Notes: generated by a model from the sequence alone, not told the origin. DNA of 64,000 nucleotides from Pseudomonas sp. NFR16 (GCF_900108875.1 NZ_FNYJ01000002.1:655383-719382); one strand, 5' to 3'; positions 45,811 to 55,703 are shown, counted from the first letter of the stretch. Program-made: numbers and translations.

Positions 45811-47021
45811 CACCCAGTCACCCTTTCCGGAACCGGTTTCGTCTTCTCCATGCGCGTGTAGAACGGCATCAGGATGAAGTAGGCGAAGTACACGAACGTA
45901 CACACCTGCGACAGCAACGCACGCCCCGGGCTGGGCGGCAGCACACCCAGAATCCCGAGAATCACGAAGGCCACACAAAACAGCAGCAACCAGATCCGGC
46001 TCAGCCATCCCTTGTATCGCATGGATTTCACCGGGCTGCGATCCAGCCACGGCAAGACGAACAGCACAGCGATGGCGGCGCCCATGGCCATGACACCCAG
46101 AAGCTTGTCGGGAATCGCTCGCAAGATCGCGTAGAACGGCGTGAAGTACCAGACCGGCGCAATGTGTTCCGGTGTCTTGAAGGCGTTCGCCTGCTCGAAG
46201 TTAGGCTTCTCGAGGAAGTAGCCACCCATCTCGGGGAAGAAGAATACGACTGAGCAAAAAATGAACAGGAACACCACCACACCGACGATATCCTTCACGG
46301 TGTAGTACGGATGGAACGCGATGCCGTCCAGGGGCTTGCCGTTTTCGTCCTTGTATTTCTTGATGTCCACGCCGTCCGGATTGTTGGAGCCGACCTCGTG
46401 CAGCGCCAGCACGTGCAGCACCACAAGCCCCAGGATGACAATGGGCAGTGCAACGACGTGAAGCGCAAAGAATCGGTTGAGCGTGATGCCCGAGATCAGA
46501 TAATCGCCGCGGATCCATTGGGTCAGGTCGTTGCCAATGACCGGAATCGCGCCGAACAGCGAAATGATCACCTGTGCGCCCCAGTATGACATCTGGCCCC
46601 ACGGCAACAGGTAGCCCATGAAGGCCTCAGCCATCAGCGCCAGATAGATGAGCATGCCGAAGATCCAGACCAGCTCCCGCGGCTTCTGATACGACCCGTA
46701 AAGCAACCCGCGGAACATGTGCAGGTAGACGACGATAAAGAACGCCGATGCGCCCGTGGAGTGCAGCAGGCGCAAAATGGAGCCGTATTCGACGTCGCGC
46801 ATGATGTACTCGACGGATGCAAACGCTTCCTCCGCCGACGGGGTGTAGCTCATCGTCAACCAGACCCCGGTGACGATCTGATTCACCAGCACCAGCAGCG
46901 CCAGCGAGCCGAAAAAGTAGAAGAAGTTGAAATTCTTCGGGGCGTAATACTTGCTGAGATGGTCTTCCCACAGGGAGGTCGCGGGGAAGCGCGCATCGAT
47001 CCAGTCCATGAACTTGCTCAT
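45810..47021 (-). CDS. petB: Cytochrome b of the bc1 complex
   Basis: 403 aa from ATG 47021, which overlaps the petA stop (TAATG). Eight or so membrane helices carry two b haems. Visible are GSILRLLHSTGASAFFIVVY with haem-ligand His residues, YLLPWGQMSYWGAQVI (quinol site region near residue 145), RFFALHVVALPIVILGLVVLH with the second pair of His ligands, and PDKLLGVMAMG-type Qo segment PEHIAPVWYFTPFYAILR containing the PExxxxWY-type motif. It is the core of the proton-pumping Q cycle. Confidence 0.98.
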   Translation of the reverse strand: MSKFMDWIDARFPATSLWEDHLSKYYAPKNFNFFYFFGSLALLVLVNQIVTGVWLTMSYTPSAEEAFASVEYIMRDVEYGSILRLLHSTGASAFFIVVYLHMFRGLLYGSYQKPRELVWIFGMLIYLALMAEAFMGYLLPWGQMSYWGAQVIISLFGAIPVIGNDLTQWIRGDYLISGITLNRFFALHVVALPIVILGLVVLHVLALHEVGSNNPDGVDIKKYKDENGKPLDGIAFHPYYTVKDIVGVVVFLFIFCSVVFFFPEMGGYFLEKPNFEQANAFKTPEHIAPVWYFTPFYAILRAIPDKLLGVMAMGAAIAVLFVLPWLDRSPVKSMRYKGWLSRIWLLLFCVAFVILGILGVLPPSPGRALLSQVCTFVYFAYFILMPFYTRMEKTKPVPERVTG

Positions 47022-47614
47022 TACGCTTTCTCCTGATCGACACCAATGACGATGATTGAGTCCGACTCGTAGGAATGCGGCGGCACTGGCAGATTCAGGG
47101 GTGCAGGTTGCGCCTTGTAGACGCGCCCGGCCAGGTCGTAATGGGAGCCGTGACAAGGACAGAAATAACCACCAACCCAGTCCTTGCCCAAATCGGCCGG
47201 AGCGACCTCAGGGCGAAAGGTGGGCGAGCATCCCAAGTGAGTGCAGATGCCGATCAATAACAGCATTTCGGGCTTGATCGACCGGACGACAGGGTCGACG
47301 TAAGCAGGCTGAGTGGAGTTTTTGGATTCAGGATCAGAAAGCTGGCCGGCAATCTTGCCCAGATTGGAGAGGATTTCCGGCGTGCGGTGCACGATGAAGA
47401 CCGGCTGCCCGCGCCACTCGGCAATCATCTGCTGGCCGGGCTCTATCTTGCTGATGTTGACCTTCACGGGAGCGCCTGCGGCTTTGGCTTTGGCGCTGGG
47501 AAACCATGACCCCACGAACGGGACCGCAGCTCCAACCGCTCCTGCTGCGCCTACCACAGACGTGGCTGCGACAAGGAAGCGACGCCGGCCTGCATTCACG
47601 CCGTCATTGCTCAT
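47021..47614 (-). CDS. petA: Rieske iron-sulfur protein of the bc1 complex
   Basis: 197 aa from ATG 47614 (MSNDGVNAGRRRFLVAATSV). The RRRFLV motif and the hydrophobic segment after it form an uncleaved Tat-type anchor. The [2Fe-2S] ligands are in CTHLGCSP and CPCHGSHYD (near residues 128 and 148). It takes electrons from quinol and gives them to cytochrome c1. It is the first gene of petABC, and about 260 bases with a small AT-rich leader separate it from rpsI. Confidence 0.98.
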   Translation of the reverse strand: MSNDGVNAGRRRFLVAATSVVGAAGAVGAAVPFVGSWFPSAKAKAAGAPVKVNISKIEPGQQMIAEWRGQPVFIVHRTPEILSNLGKIAGQLSDPESKNSTQPAYVDPVVRSIKPEMLLLIGICTHLGCSPTFRPEVAPADLGKDWVGGYFCPCHGSHYDLAGRVYKAQPAPLNLPVPPHSYESDSIIVIGVDQEKA

Positions 47615-47826
47615 TGCGTCCTCTCCCATCAGCTTTTCGAAAACCCGCTTGGCCGGGTTTCTTTTGGAATTATTGTTCTAGCTGTCAAAAAAACCCGCCG
47701 AATGGTAAGTAAAAAGCCCTCCTGGCTGCAAGGGAGTTACCGTTTGGCTAAATCAGGGAGCCTTGTAGATCGCGGCGTCCACGGATGAGTCGTGTTGTCA
47801 CAGACAATAATAGACGCCCATAAAAA

Positions 47827-47857
47827 AACGCCCAGTTCCAAGCGGAAACTGAGCGTT
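47827..47857 (-). terminator. Terminator of rplM-rpsI
   Basis: AACGC-CAGTTCC, a short loop and GGAAACTG-GCGTT pair over about 12 bases with small mismatches. On the minus strand the run T7 (complement of 47822-47828) follows. It lies 21 bases past the rpsI stop. Confidence 0.85.
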
Positions 47858-47877
47858 CTTTTTGAACGAAAAGCGAA

Positions 47878-48270
47878 TTAACGCTTCGAGTACTGCGGAC
47901 GCTTACGCGCTTTACGCAGACCGACTTTCTTACGTTCAACTTCGCGAGCGTCGCGAGTGACGTAGCCTGCTTTGCGCAGAGCGCTACGCAGAGTTTCGTC
48001 GTATTGCATCAGAGCGCGGGTGATACCGTGGCGGATTGCGCCAGCTTGACCACTCACACCACCGCCGATGACAGTGACGTAGATGTCGAATTTTTCGACA
48101 GTCTCGGTCAGTTCCAGCGGCTGGCGAACTACCATGCGGGCAGTTTCACGGCCGAAGAACGTGTCCAGGGAACGGTTGTTGATGGAGATGTTACCGGTGC
48201 CCGGACGCAGGAAAACGCGTGCGGTTGCGGTCTTGCGACGGCCAGTGCCGTAATTTTGAGTCGCCGACAT
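47878..48270 (-). CDS. rpsI: Ribosomal protein uS9 (S9)
   Basis: 130 aa, standard length. It belongs to the head of the 30S subunit, where its basic C-terminal tail reaches the P site. It has [19 protein letters not shown] at the N terminus and ends in [14 protein letters not shown], the conserved SKR tail. It is 14 bases downstream of rplM in the usual two-gene operon. Confidence 0.99.
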   Translation of the reverse strand: MSATQNYGTGRRKTATARVFLRPGTGNISINNRSLDTFFGRETARMVVRQPLELTETVEKFDIYVTVIGGGVSGQAGAIRHGITRALMQYDETLRSALRKAGYVTRDAREVERKKVGLRKARKRPQYSKR

Positions 48271-48284
48271 AATGAACTATTCCG

Positions 48285-48713
48285 TTAAAACTTCAGTTCT
48301 TGGGGCTGCTGAGCAGTATGAGGGTGTGCAGCGCCCGCATAGACTTTCAGCTTACGATACATGTCGCGACCCAGCGGGTTCTTAGGCAGCATGCCTTTGA
48401 CCGCGGTCTCGATCACGCGCTCAGGAGCTTTGGCGATCAGCTTTTCAAAGTTGATCGACTTGATCCCGCCCGGGAAACCGGAGTGAGAGTAGTAGATCTT
48501 GTCGGAGGTCTTGGCACCGGTGACACGGATTTGCTCAGCGTTGATCACGACGATGTAGTCGCCAGTGTCGACGTGCGGAGTGTATTCCGGCTTGTGCTTG
48601 CCACGCAGACGGCTCGCGATTTCGGTGGCCAAACGACCCAGGGTCTGGCCAGCAGCGTCGACGACGAACCAGTCGCGCTTTACTGTTTCCGGTTTAGCGG
48701 TAAAAGTTTTCAT
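48285..48713 (-). CDS. rplM: Ribosomal protein uL13 (L13)
   Basis: 142 aa, standard length. This is an early-assembly protein of the 50S subunit. Conserved parts include [39 protein letters not shown], and the segment [18 protein letters not shown], with [20 protein letters not shown] near the C terminus. First gene of rplM-rpsI, with a sigma-70 promoter at 48755-48783. Confidence 0.99.
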   Translation of the reverse strand: MKTFTAKPETVKRDWFVVDAAGQTLGRLATEIASRLRGKHKPEYTPHVDTGDYIVVINAEQIRVTGAKTSDKIYYSHSGFPGGIKSINFEKLIAKAPERVIETAVKGMLPKNPLGRDMYRKLKVYAGAAHPHTAQQPQELKF

Positions 48714-48754
48714 TCTTTATAGCCTCAAAGGCCGCCCTGAAAAATAGACGGCGG

Positions 48755-48783
48755 AGCATACTCATTAGTACGGTCTTTGACAA
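48755..48783 (-). promoter_or_regulatory. Sigma-70 promoter of rplM-rpsI
   Basis: On the minus strand TTGTCA (48783-48778) and TATGCT (48760-48755) are exactly 17 bases apart, about 42 bases before the rplM start. Another TTGACT overlaps the -35 region. Confidence 0.75.
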
Positions 48784-48953
48784 GTCAAAGGCCGCCGGGC
48801 ACGAACGCTATAGGGGGCTCGGGTCAGCGCGTTCGATCGCAGCGGTGTCTTGTGGCGCGGGGCATCACTCCCACGACAAAGAGACGCGGAATTATGCAGA
48901 TTGCGAAAAAAATTTCAACCTGCTTTTATGGCTCTTTTCAAAAGGAGAGCCAG

Positions 48954-49991
48954 ATGGACTATCGCAAACTGGGTAGAACCGACCTCAACGTCAGCGCAAT
49001 CTGCCTGGGTACCATGACCTGGGGCGAGCAGAACAGCGAGTCCGAGGCCTTCGCCCAGATCGAACGCGCCAAGGCGGCGGGGATCAATTTCATGGATACG
49101 GCCGAGATGTATCCGGTCCCGCCGAAAAAAGAAACCTACGCCAGCACTGAGACCATTATCGGCAACTGGTTCAAGAAATCGGGCGATCGCGCCGACTGGA
49201 TCCTCGCCAGCAAGATCGCCGGACCGGGCAACGGCATCGATTACGTGCGTGACGGTCATCTGAAATTCAACCGCGACCACATCGTCGCCGCGGTCGACGC
49301 CAGCCTCAAGCGCCTGCAGACCGACTACATCGATCTCTATCAATTGCACTGGCCGGAACGCAGCACCAACTTCTTCGGCAAGCTGGGCTATACCCACAGC
49401 GACGAACACTTCACACCGTTGCTCGAAGTGCTCGAAGCGCTGGATGAACAGGTCAAGGCCGGCAAAATCCGTCACGCGGGGCTGTCCAACGAGACGCCGT
49501 GGGGCGCCATGACCTTTCTGGCCGAATCCCGCGCCCACAACCTGACCCGGCCGGTGTCGATTCAGAACCCTTACAACCTGCTCAACCGCAGCTTTGAAGT
49601 CGGTCTGGCCGAAGTCGCCATTCGCGAACAATGCGGCCTGCTGGCTTACTCGCCGATGGCGTTCGGCATGCTGTCTGGCAAGTACGAAAACGGCGCGCGT
49701 CCGGCCAAAGGTCGTCTGAGCCTGTACAGCCGCTTCACGCGTTATTTCAACCCACAGTCGGAAGCCGCGTGCGCTCGCTACGTGGCACTGGCACGCGAGC
49801 ACGGCCTTGATCCGGCGCAAATGGCGCTGGCGTTCGTCACGGGCCGTTCGTTCGTGACCAGCAACATCATCGGTGCCACCACGCTCGAACAGCTGGAGAG
49901 CAATCTGGCCAGCGCCGAGCTGGTGTTGTCTGAGGAAGTGCTGGCGGGGATCGAAGCGATTCACAAGGATCAGCCCAACCCTGCGCCGTGA
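48954..49991 (+). CDS. Aldo/keto reductase, Tas-like
   Basis: 345 aa from ATG 48954, with AAGGAGAG upstream. The NADPH-dependent (alpha/beta)8-barrel shows MDYRKLGRTDLNVSAICLGT and the catalytic tetrad: Asp and Tyr in DTAEMYPV (near residue 45), Lys in WILASKIAG (near 83) and His in YQLHWPER (near 124). Relatives include E. coli Tas. The substrate is not known. A single gene; the 240-base gap to rplM holds only promoter elements that I can support. Ends before a REP pair. Confidence 0.92.
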   Translation: MDYRKLGRTDLNVSAICLGTMTWGEQNSESEAFAQIERAKAAGINFMDTAEMYPVPPKKETYASTETIIGNWFKKSGDRADWILASKIAGPGNGIDYVRDGHLKFNRDHIVAAVDASLKRLQTDYIDLYQLHWPERSTNFFGKLGYTHSDEHFTPLLEVLEALDEQVKAGKIRHAGLSNETPWGAMTFLAESRAHNLTRPVSIQNPYNLLNRSFEVGLAEVAIREQCGLLAYSPMAFGMLSGKYENGARPAKGRLSLYSRFTRYFNPQSEAACARYVALAREHGLDPAQMALAFVTGRSFVTSNIIGATTLEQLESNLASAELVLSEEVLAGIEAIHKDQPNPAP

Positions 49992-50035
49992 ATCGATACA
50001 TCGGCTTGTCCTGATTTAACGGGTTAGCCAGCACG

Positions 50036-50125
50036 TGTGGGAGTGAGCTTGCTCACGAAGGCATTGCGTCAGTCACCATTGCTGTGACAGAACCGCCGCT
50101 TTCGTGAGCAAGCTCACTCCCACAG
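50036..50125. repeat. Type 1 REP inverted pair between convergent genes
   Basis: TGTGGGAGTGAGCTTGCTCA and its inverse TGAGCAAGCTCACTCCCACA flank about 50 bases (50036-50055 and 50105-50124). The arms match almost perfectly, suggesting recent formation or strong folding. Confidence 0.87.
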
Positions 50126-50141
50126 TGTTTATGCCCCCTCC

Positions 50142-51278
50142 CTACAGCGAGCGCGCAATGATCTCCTTCATGATTTCGTTGGTTCCCGCATAAATTCTCT
50201 GCACCCGCGCGTCTGCCCAGGCACGTGCGATCGGGTACGCCCACATGAAGCCGTAGCCGCCGTGCAACTGCACGCACTCGTCGAGCACCTTGCATTGCAG
50301 GTCGGTTGACCAATACTTGGCCATCGCGGCAGTGGGCACATCCAGCTTGCCCTCCAGATGCAGCTCCAGACACCGGTCAATGAACGTGCGGCCGATCTGC
50401 ACTTCAGTCGCAATCTCGGCCAGCTTGAAGCGCGTGTTCTGGAAATCCGCGATCGCCTGACCGAACGCCTTGCGTTCACGGGTGTACTCCAGCGTCCACT
50501 GCAGCGCGGCTTCAGCCGACGCAATGGCGCCGATAGCGACCGTGAGGCGCTCCTGCGGCAGCTCCTGCATCAAATACGCGAAGCCCATTCCCGCCTGGCC
50601 CAGCAGATTGTCCTTAGGGATTCGCACGTCCTGGAAGAACAATTCCGACGTGTCCTGTGCCTTCATGCCCACCTTCTCCAGACGCTTGCCCTTCTCGAAC
50701 CCTGGCGTGCCCGCCTCCACAAGGAACAGGCTGGTGCCCTTCGCGCCTGCCTTTGGATCGGTTTTCGCCACCACGATCACAAGGTCCGCCAGAAAGCCGT
50801 TGGTGATGAAGGTCTTGGAGCCGTTGATGACGTACTCGTCACCGTCGAGCACCGCAGTGGTCTTGACGCCTTGCAGGTCAGAACCTGCGCCGGGTTCGGT
50901 CATGGCAATGGCGGTGACAAGCTCACCCGACACCATTTTCGGCAGGTATTTCTGTTTAAGCGCTTCACTGCCGTAATGCAGGATGTAGGGCGCAACGATG
51001 TCTGAATGTAAGGAGAATCCGATGCCGGTCAGGCCCAGCCGGTAGATTTCCTCGATCACCACGGTGGTGTAGAGGAAGTCTGCAGCCATGCCGCCGTACT
51101 CCTCCGGCAGGTGCGAACACAACATGCCTTGCTCACCCGCTCGGTTCCAGAGCGTGCGGTCGATATGGCCCTGTTTTTCCCACTGCGCGTGCCAAGGCGC
51201 GGCTTCCTGCTCGAGAAACTTGCGGACGCTGTCGCGGAAGAGCTCGTGTTCGGCACTGAAGAGTGTTCTTGGAAGCAT
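50142..51278 (-). CDS. Acyl-CoA dehydrogenase
   Basis: 378 aa from ATG 51278 (MLPRTLFSAEHELFRDSVRK). This FAD enzyme makes a double bond in acyl-CoA. The family parts are the N-terminal helical domain, AMTEPGAGSDLQGVKT (flavin site, near residue 127), ITNGFLADLVIVVAKT, and the C-terminal helices with ERKAFGQAIADFQNTRFKLA and QLHGGYGFMWAYPIAR. The usual catalytic Glu of the YEGT motif is Ala here (IYAGTNEIMKEI), as in long-chain and isovaleryl-type enzymes that use a different base. The chain specificity is not known. Divergent from the GlxA-type regulator 51426-52421. Confidence 0.93.
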   Translation of the reverse strand: MLPRTLFSAEHELFRDSVRKFLEQEAAPWHAQWEKQGHIDRTLWNRAGEQGMLCSHLPEEYGGMAADFLYTTVVIEEIYRLGLTGIGFSLHSDIVAPYILHYGSEALKQKYLPKMVSGELVTAIAMTEPGAGSDLQGVKTTAVLDGDEYVINGSKTFITNGFLADLVIVVAKTDPKAGAKGTSLFLVEAGTPGFEKGKRLEKVGMKAQDTSELFFQDVRIPKDNLLGQAGMGFAYLMQELPQERLTVAIGAIASAEAALQWTLEYTRERKAFGQAIADFQNTRFKLAEIATEVQIGRTFIDRCLELHLEGKLDVPTAAMAKYWSTDLQCKVLDECVQLHGGYGFMWAYPIARAWADARVQRIYAGTNEIMKEIIARSL

Positions 51279-51425
51279 GGGACACCTTGGGCTGACGGGA
51301 TTGTCGGACAGAGTTGGAGCATGAGCGTATGCCGAGCCGATTAACGACGACACTGGACACATCCGACAAAAAATAAGACGATCACGCCGTTGCATGACCA
51401 CTTTCCCATATAAGAACAACAGATT

Positions 51426-52421
51426 ATGTCTATTCAACCCACCGTGCCGTTGCGGCGCGTCAGCATCCTCGCGATTGACGGAATTTTTGCCTCTACCCTC
51501 ACCCAGGCAAAAGACTTCTTTCATCTGGCCAGCCTGCGTTATGGCAAGCAACTGGGCCAAGGCCTCAACCCCGCTTTTGAGACACGTCTGGTCAGCCCTG
51601 ACGGCAAGGCAGTGCGCAGTTTCAGTGAGGTCGTGCTGCCGGTCGACGGCGTGCTCGATGACAGCGACATCATCATCCTTCCCGCATTCGTCGACAATTT
51701 CGACACATTGCGCGCGCGCTATCCGCAGATCCTGCCTTGGCTGCGTGAGCAGCATGGTCGGGGAGCCGTTCTCTGCGGCGAAGCCAGCGGCGTGTTCTGG
51801 CTGGCCGAAGCGGGGCTGCTCGACGGCAAGGAAGCCACCACATACTGGCGCTTCTTCAATGAATTCGCCGAGCGATTCCCCAAGGTGCTGCTCAATCAGG
51901 AAAAACACCTGACCGATGCCGACAACCTGTACTGCGCAGGCGGCACGATCTCAGCCTGCGACCTTTATATCTATCTGATCGAACGCTTCTGCGGCCCCAA
52001 CGTGGCGCAGACCGTAGCACGCGACATCTTGTATGAAGTGCAGCGCAGCTATGCGCCGGGTCGCATGGGGTTCGGGGGACAGAAGCTGCATCAGGACGTG
52101 ATCATCCTGCAGATTCAGCATTGGCTCGAAGAGCATTTCGCCGACAAATTCCGCTTCGAGGACGTCGCTCGGGAGCACGGCATGAGCATTCGCAACTTCA
52201 TGCGCAGGTTCCAGACCGCAACCGGCGACAAGCCATTGCACTACTTGCAGCGCCTGCGCATCGAGACCGCGAAGGGTCTGCTGTCAGGTTCGCGCAAGAG
52301 CATCAAGACTATCAGCTACGAAGTCGGCTACGACGATGCGAGCTTCTTCGCACGACTGTTCCGGCAACACACTGACCTGTCGCCGAACCAGTACCGCCAG
52401 CAGTTTCAGCAGGCGGCCTGA
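51426..52421 (+). CDS. GlxA-family AraC-type transcriptional regulator
   Basis: 331 aa. The N-terminal DJ-1/PfpI-like domain (about 10-195) includes DDSDIIILPAFVDNF and the nucleophile-elbow region AVLCGEASGVFWLAEAGLLD with a Cys. The C-terminal AraC domain (about 215-325) has two helix-turn-helix units: DKFRFEDVAREHGMSIRNFM, and KTISYEVGYDDASFFARLFR with the AraC signature. Such regulators often respond to small amines such as glycine betaine. It is divergent from the acyl-CoA dehydrogenase (147 bases between starts), which is a possible target. Confidence 0.9.
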   Translation: MSIQPTVPLRRVSILAIDGIFASTLTQAKDFFHLASLRYGKQLGQGLNPAFETRLVSPDGKAVRSFSEVVLPVDGVLDDSDIIILPAFVDNFDTLRARYPQILPWLREQHGRGAVLCGEASGVFWLAEAGLLDGKEATTYWRFFNEFAERFPKVLLNQEKHLTDADNLYCAGGTISACDLYIYLIERFCGPNVAQTVARDILYEVQRSYAPGRMGFGGQKLHQDVIILQIQHWLEEHFADKFRFEDVAREHGMSIRNFMRRFQTATGDKPLHYLQRLRIETAKGLLSGSRKSIKTISYEVGYDDASFFARLFRQHTDLSPNQYRQQFQQAA

Positions 52422-52432
52422 AAAAACCAGAC

Positions 52433-52520
52433 TGTAGACGCGCTTGCCCGCGATAGCGTTGCGTCAGACGACCGAGTTCTGACCGACCCATCGCCATCGC
52501 GGGCAAGCGCGCTCCTGCAA
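52433..52520. repeat. Type 1 REP inverted pair between convergent genes
   Basis: TGTAGACGCGCTTGCCCGCG and the inverted CGCGGGCAAGCGCGCTCCTG lie 40-50 bases apart, between the regulator and zapE 3' ends. The left core has one changed base (AGACG for AGGAG). Confidence 0.83.
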
Positions 52521-52539
52521 TTTGCAGCTGCAGCTGTTT

Positions 52540-53634
52540 CTAGGGTTTGTGCGCGCGGGACAGGAACTCGTGGGACTGCATTTCCAGCAGACGACTCAAC
52601 GTGCGCTGAAACTCGAAGTTCAGGCGCCCGCCGGTGTACAGGTCTTTCAACTCGACTTCCGCAGAAATGATCAGCTTGACGTTGCGATCGTAGAACTCGT
52701 CGACCATGTTGATGAACCGCCGGGCAATGTCGTCGGTGGTCACACTCATCTGCTCTACACCGCTGAGCAGCACGGCGTGGAAGATTTTTCCGAGCTCAAT
52801 GTAGTCGTTCTGGCTGCGAGGACCGTCGCACAGCTCGCGGAAATCGAACCAGGCGACATCGTCACACGTACGCAGCGCCTTGATCTGGCGATTCTCGATG
52901 ATCAATACGTCATTCTCGATCGCCTTCGTGCATTCAGGCGTCAACGCACGGAAGCTCTTGCGCATGCTCTCTTGCGCCGCCTCGTTGAGCGGGAAGTGAA
53001 ACAGTTCGGCCTGCTCCAGGTGACGCAGGCGATAATCCACGCCGCTGTCGACGTTGACGATGTCGGTGTTCTGCTTGATCAGCGCAATGGCCGGCAGGAA
53101 CCGAGCACGTTGCAGGCCGTCCTTGTAGAGCCCGTCAGGCACGATGTTGGAGGTCGCCACGAGGGTCACGCCGTTTTTGAACAGTTCTTCCATCAGCGTG
53201 CCGAGGATCATGGCGTCGGTGATGTCAGACACGAAGAACTCATCGAAACAGATCACGCGGGCTTCTTCGGAGAAGCGCTTGGCGATCAGGGTCAGCGGGT
53301 TCTTTTCGCCCTTCAGGTTTTTCATTTCTTCGTGCACACGCTTCATGAAGCGGTGAAAGTGCGTGCGCATCTTGTCTTGAAACGGCAGCGCCTCGAAGAA
53401 GGTGTCGACCAGATAGGTCTTGCCGCGCCCCACTCCGCCCCAGAAATACAGGCCCTTGACCGCCACGGCTTCCTTTTTGCCGAACAGCTTGCCGAACAGG
53501 CCAGGCTTGTTCTCATGGGCAGCGATCAGGTCGTCGTACAGGCGCTGCAGATGACGCACCGCATTTTCCTGCGCGGCGTCGTGAAAGAACTCGGGGCGTT
53601 TAAGGTCGTTCTGATAGCTTTCTAGGGGGGTCAT
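52540..53634 (-). CDS. zapE: Cell division ATPase ZapE
   Basis: 364 aa. ZapE is an AAA+ type ATPase that acts on the FtsZ ring late in division and under oxygen limitation. Walker A is YFWGGVGRGKTYLVDTFF (near residue 65) and Walker B is RVICFDEFFVSDITDAMI (near residue 135). VATSNIVPDGLYKDGLQR is sensor 1, and the C-terminal part has MVDEFYDRNVKLIIS. The ATG at 53634 begins MTPLESYQNDLKRPEF. Together with zapG nearby it mirrors E. coli yhcM-yhcB. Confidence 0.95.
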   Translation of the reverse strand: MTPLESYQNDLKRPEFFHDAAQENAVRHLQRLYDDLIAAHENKPGLFGKLFGKKEAVAVKGLYFWGGVGRGKTYLVDTFFEALPFQDKMRTHFHRFMKRVHEEMKNLKGEKNPLTLIAKRFSEEARVICFDEFFVSDITDAMILGTLMEELFKNGVTLVATSNIVPDGLYKDGLQRARFLPAIALIKQNTDIVNVDSGVDYRLRHLEQAELFHFPLNEAAQESMRKSFRALTPECTKAIENDVLIIENRQIKALRTCDDVAWFDFRELCDGPRSQNDYIELGKIFHAVLLSGVEQMSVTTDDIARRFINMVDEFYDRNVKLIISAEVELKDLYTGGRLNFEFQRTLSRLLEMQSHEFLSRAHKP

Positions 53635-53695
53635 ATTCGTTAGCTGAGCAGCAAAAACGGGCCGCCACTGTAGCGATGGCCCGTTGGAATGGCAA

Positions 53696-55045
53696 TTAAT
53701 CCTGTTGTGGCGCCAAGGCCAGCTTCAGGCTCTCTATTGCGGCGTCGCGCGCGGCGGCATCGGCGAAGCTCGGGCTGTCGGCGACGCAGTCACCCCCAAG
53801 CCATACGCTGAAGGCAGCACCCTCACTGCGGATGTCCAGATCGCCACCTTGCTGCAGCAGTCTGGTCACGGCACCGGCGGCCTTGCCGTCAGCGAAGTTG
53901 CGCGAGAGCAGCAGTTGCTCGCCATCGGCCGCCAGCAAGCGAAAGCGGAAGCTGCCGTCGTCCTCACGGAAGCTGACGAACCGCGCGCCTTTACTGGCTT
54001 TTTTCTTGCCGGTCGCGACGGCTTGCGGCGCTGCACGGAAAGAACGCAGGCCGACCGCCTCACGCAGCTCGCCCAGAAATGGCGTTGCGATTCGGCGGGC
54101 CTTGGCCGCGCCTGCCTGGAGAATATCTTCCAGATCAGCCGGGCGTTCAATCAGACGATGGTAGTTCTCGCGCGCTTCACTCAGCTCGCTGTCGAGCAAC
54201 TGGAACAGACGCTGCTTGGCTTCGCCCCAGCCCAGCCCCTGCAGCAGATCGGCACGGAATTGATCGCTCTGCTCGCCGGTGGCGAACGCCTGATACAGGG
54301 TGAACAAATGCGAGTTGTCCGGATCCTTGGCTTCGCCCGGCAAGCGGGAATCGGTGACGATGCGCGAGATCGCGTCCTTCATCTCCTTCGCGCTGCTGAA
54401 CAGTGGAATGGTGTTGTCGTAACTCTTCGACATCTTGCGGCCGTCCAGGCCGGGCAAGGTCGCCACGCTCTCTTCGATCAGCGCCTCGGGCATCACGAAA
54501 AATTCTTTGCCATTGCCGAACAGGTGATTGAAGCGCTGGCCGATGTCACGGGCCATTTCCACGTGCTGAATCTGATCTCGACCCACTGGGACCTGATGCG
54601 CGTTGAACATCAGAATGTCAGCGGCCATCAGCACCGGATAGCTGAACAGGCCCATGCTGACGCCGGCATCCGGGTCTTCGCCGGCCTCGACATTCTTGTC
54701 CACAGACGCCTTGTAGGCGTGGGCCCGATTGAGCAGCCCCTTGGCGGCAACGCAAGTCAGCAGCCAGGTCAGCTCAGGGATTTCAGGGATGTCGGACTGG
54801 CGGTAAAAGGTCACGCGCTCGACGTCCAGACCGGCTGCCAGCCACGTTGCGGCGATTTCCAGACGCGAGCGCTGAATGCGCAGCGGGTCATCGCACTTGA
54901 TCAACGCATGGTAATCGGCCAGGAAATAAAACGAATCGGCATTGCTCTGGCGGCTGGCGACGATGGCCGGGCGAATGGCGCCCGCATAATTGCCCAGGTG
55001 CGGCGTACCGGTGGTGGTGATACCGGTCAGGATACGAGTGGTCAT
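53696..55045 (-). CDS. trpS: Tryptophanyl-tRNA synthetase with C-terminal extra domain
   Basis: 449 aa, about 115 longer than E. coli TrpS. The class I catalytic domain has [15 protein letters not shown] (HIGH-type motif) near residue 14, [19 protein letters not shown] and [16 protein letters not shown] (KMSKS). The helical anticodon part ends near residue 345. The extra tail (about 360-449) contains [20 protein letters not shown] and [16 protein letters not shown], and looks like a small DUF1508/YegP-type beta domain. The long form is the norm in Pseudomonas. The role of the tail is unknown. Confidence 0.95.
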   Translation of the reverse strand: MTTRILTGITTTGTPHLGNYAGAIRPAIVASRQSNADSFYFLADYHALIKCDDPLRIQRSRLEIAATWLAAGLDVERVTFYRQSDIPEIPELTWLLTCVAAKGLLNRAHAYKASVDKNVEAGEDPDAGVSMGLFSYPVLMAADILMFNAHQVPVGRDQIQHVEMARDIGQRFNHLFGNGKEFFVMPEALIEESVATLPGLDGRKMSKSYDNTIPLFSSAKEMKDAISRIVTDSRLPGEAKDPDNSHLFTLYQAFATGEQSDQFRADLLQGLGWGEAKQRLFQLLDSELSEARENYHRLIERPADLEDILQAGAAKARRIATPFLGELREAVGLRSFRAAPQAVATGKKKASKGARFVSFREDDGSFRFRLLAADGEQLLLSRNFADGKAAGAVTRLLQQGGDLDIRSEGAAFSVWLGGDCVADSPSFADAAARDAAIESLKLALAPQQD

Positions 55046-55073
55046 GGCTAGTCGCTTATTCTGTGTGCTGCGA

Positions 55074-55703
55074 TCAATTCGAAAGGCGCGGCAAGACCAG
55101 ATCCTTGAGGTCGGTCAGCTTGCCGTGGAAAAAGTGTCCGCATTCTGCCACTTTCAGCAGCTCATGGGGGCGCTGAAGCGCGTCAGACCATGCATACACC
55201 AGTTGTGGGTCGACGACTTCGTCGGTTTCCGGCTGGATCAGGGTCAACGGGCCTTTCTGCGGCAGTGCCGCAGGATCAGCGATGCGCATGACCGCGGGCG
55301 CGACCATGAACAGATGATTCAGTGTTTCGCCCTTCGCCTCGAGCCGGCCGCCGAGTGTCGCGGCGACGAATCCACCGAAGGAAAAACCGAACAGGGTGAT
55401 CGGAAGATCGGGGTGTTTTTCTCGCAGCCAGGTCGCTGCTGCTTCAGCATCGTCGACCTCGCCCTGGCCCATGTCCGAGCTGCCGGCGCTGGTGCCGACG
55501 CCACGGTAGTTGAAACGCAGGGTAATGAAACCCGCATCGCGCGCCGTACGCTGCAACGTGGAGATCACTTTATTGAGCATCGTGCCGCCCTGAACCGGGT
55601 TAGGATGGCAGATCAGCGCCAGGCCCTTGGCCCCTTCCAGGTCAAGGTACAAGGCTTCGAGTTGGCCCACCGGGCCGTCGATGAATACAGGGGTTTCACG
55701 CAT
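55074..55703 (-). CDS. Alpha/beta hydrolase
   Basis: 209 aa from ATG 55703 ([20 protein letters not shown]). A TTG two codons upstream is possible. The fold is clear from [19 protein letters not shown] (oxyanion side), the nucleophile elbow FGFSFGGF (Ser near residue 107), Asp in PETDEVVDP and His in [13 protein letters not shown]. It resembles small dienelactone-hydrolase-like proteins of the PA4440 group. Substrate unknown. It is 28 bases upstream of trpS and probably cotranscribed. Confidence 0.88.
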   Translation of the reverse strand: MRETPVFIDGPVGQLEALYLDLEGAKGLALICHPNPVQGGTMLNKVISTLQRTARDAGFITLRFNYRGVGTSAGSSDMGQGEVDDAEAAATWLREKHPDLPITLFGFSFGGFVAATLGGRLEAKGETLNHLFMVAPAVMRIADPAALPQKGPLTLIQPETDEVVDPQLVYAWSDALQRPHELLKVAECGHFFHGKLTDLKDLVLPRLSN

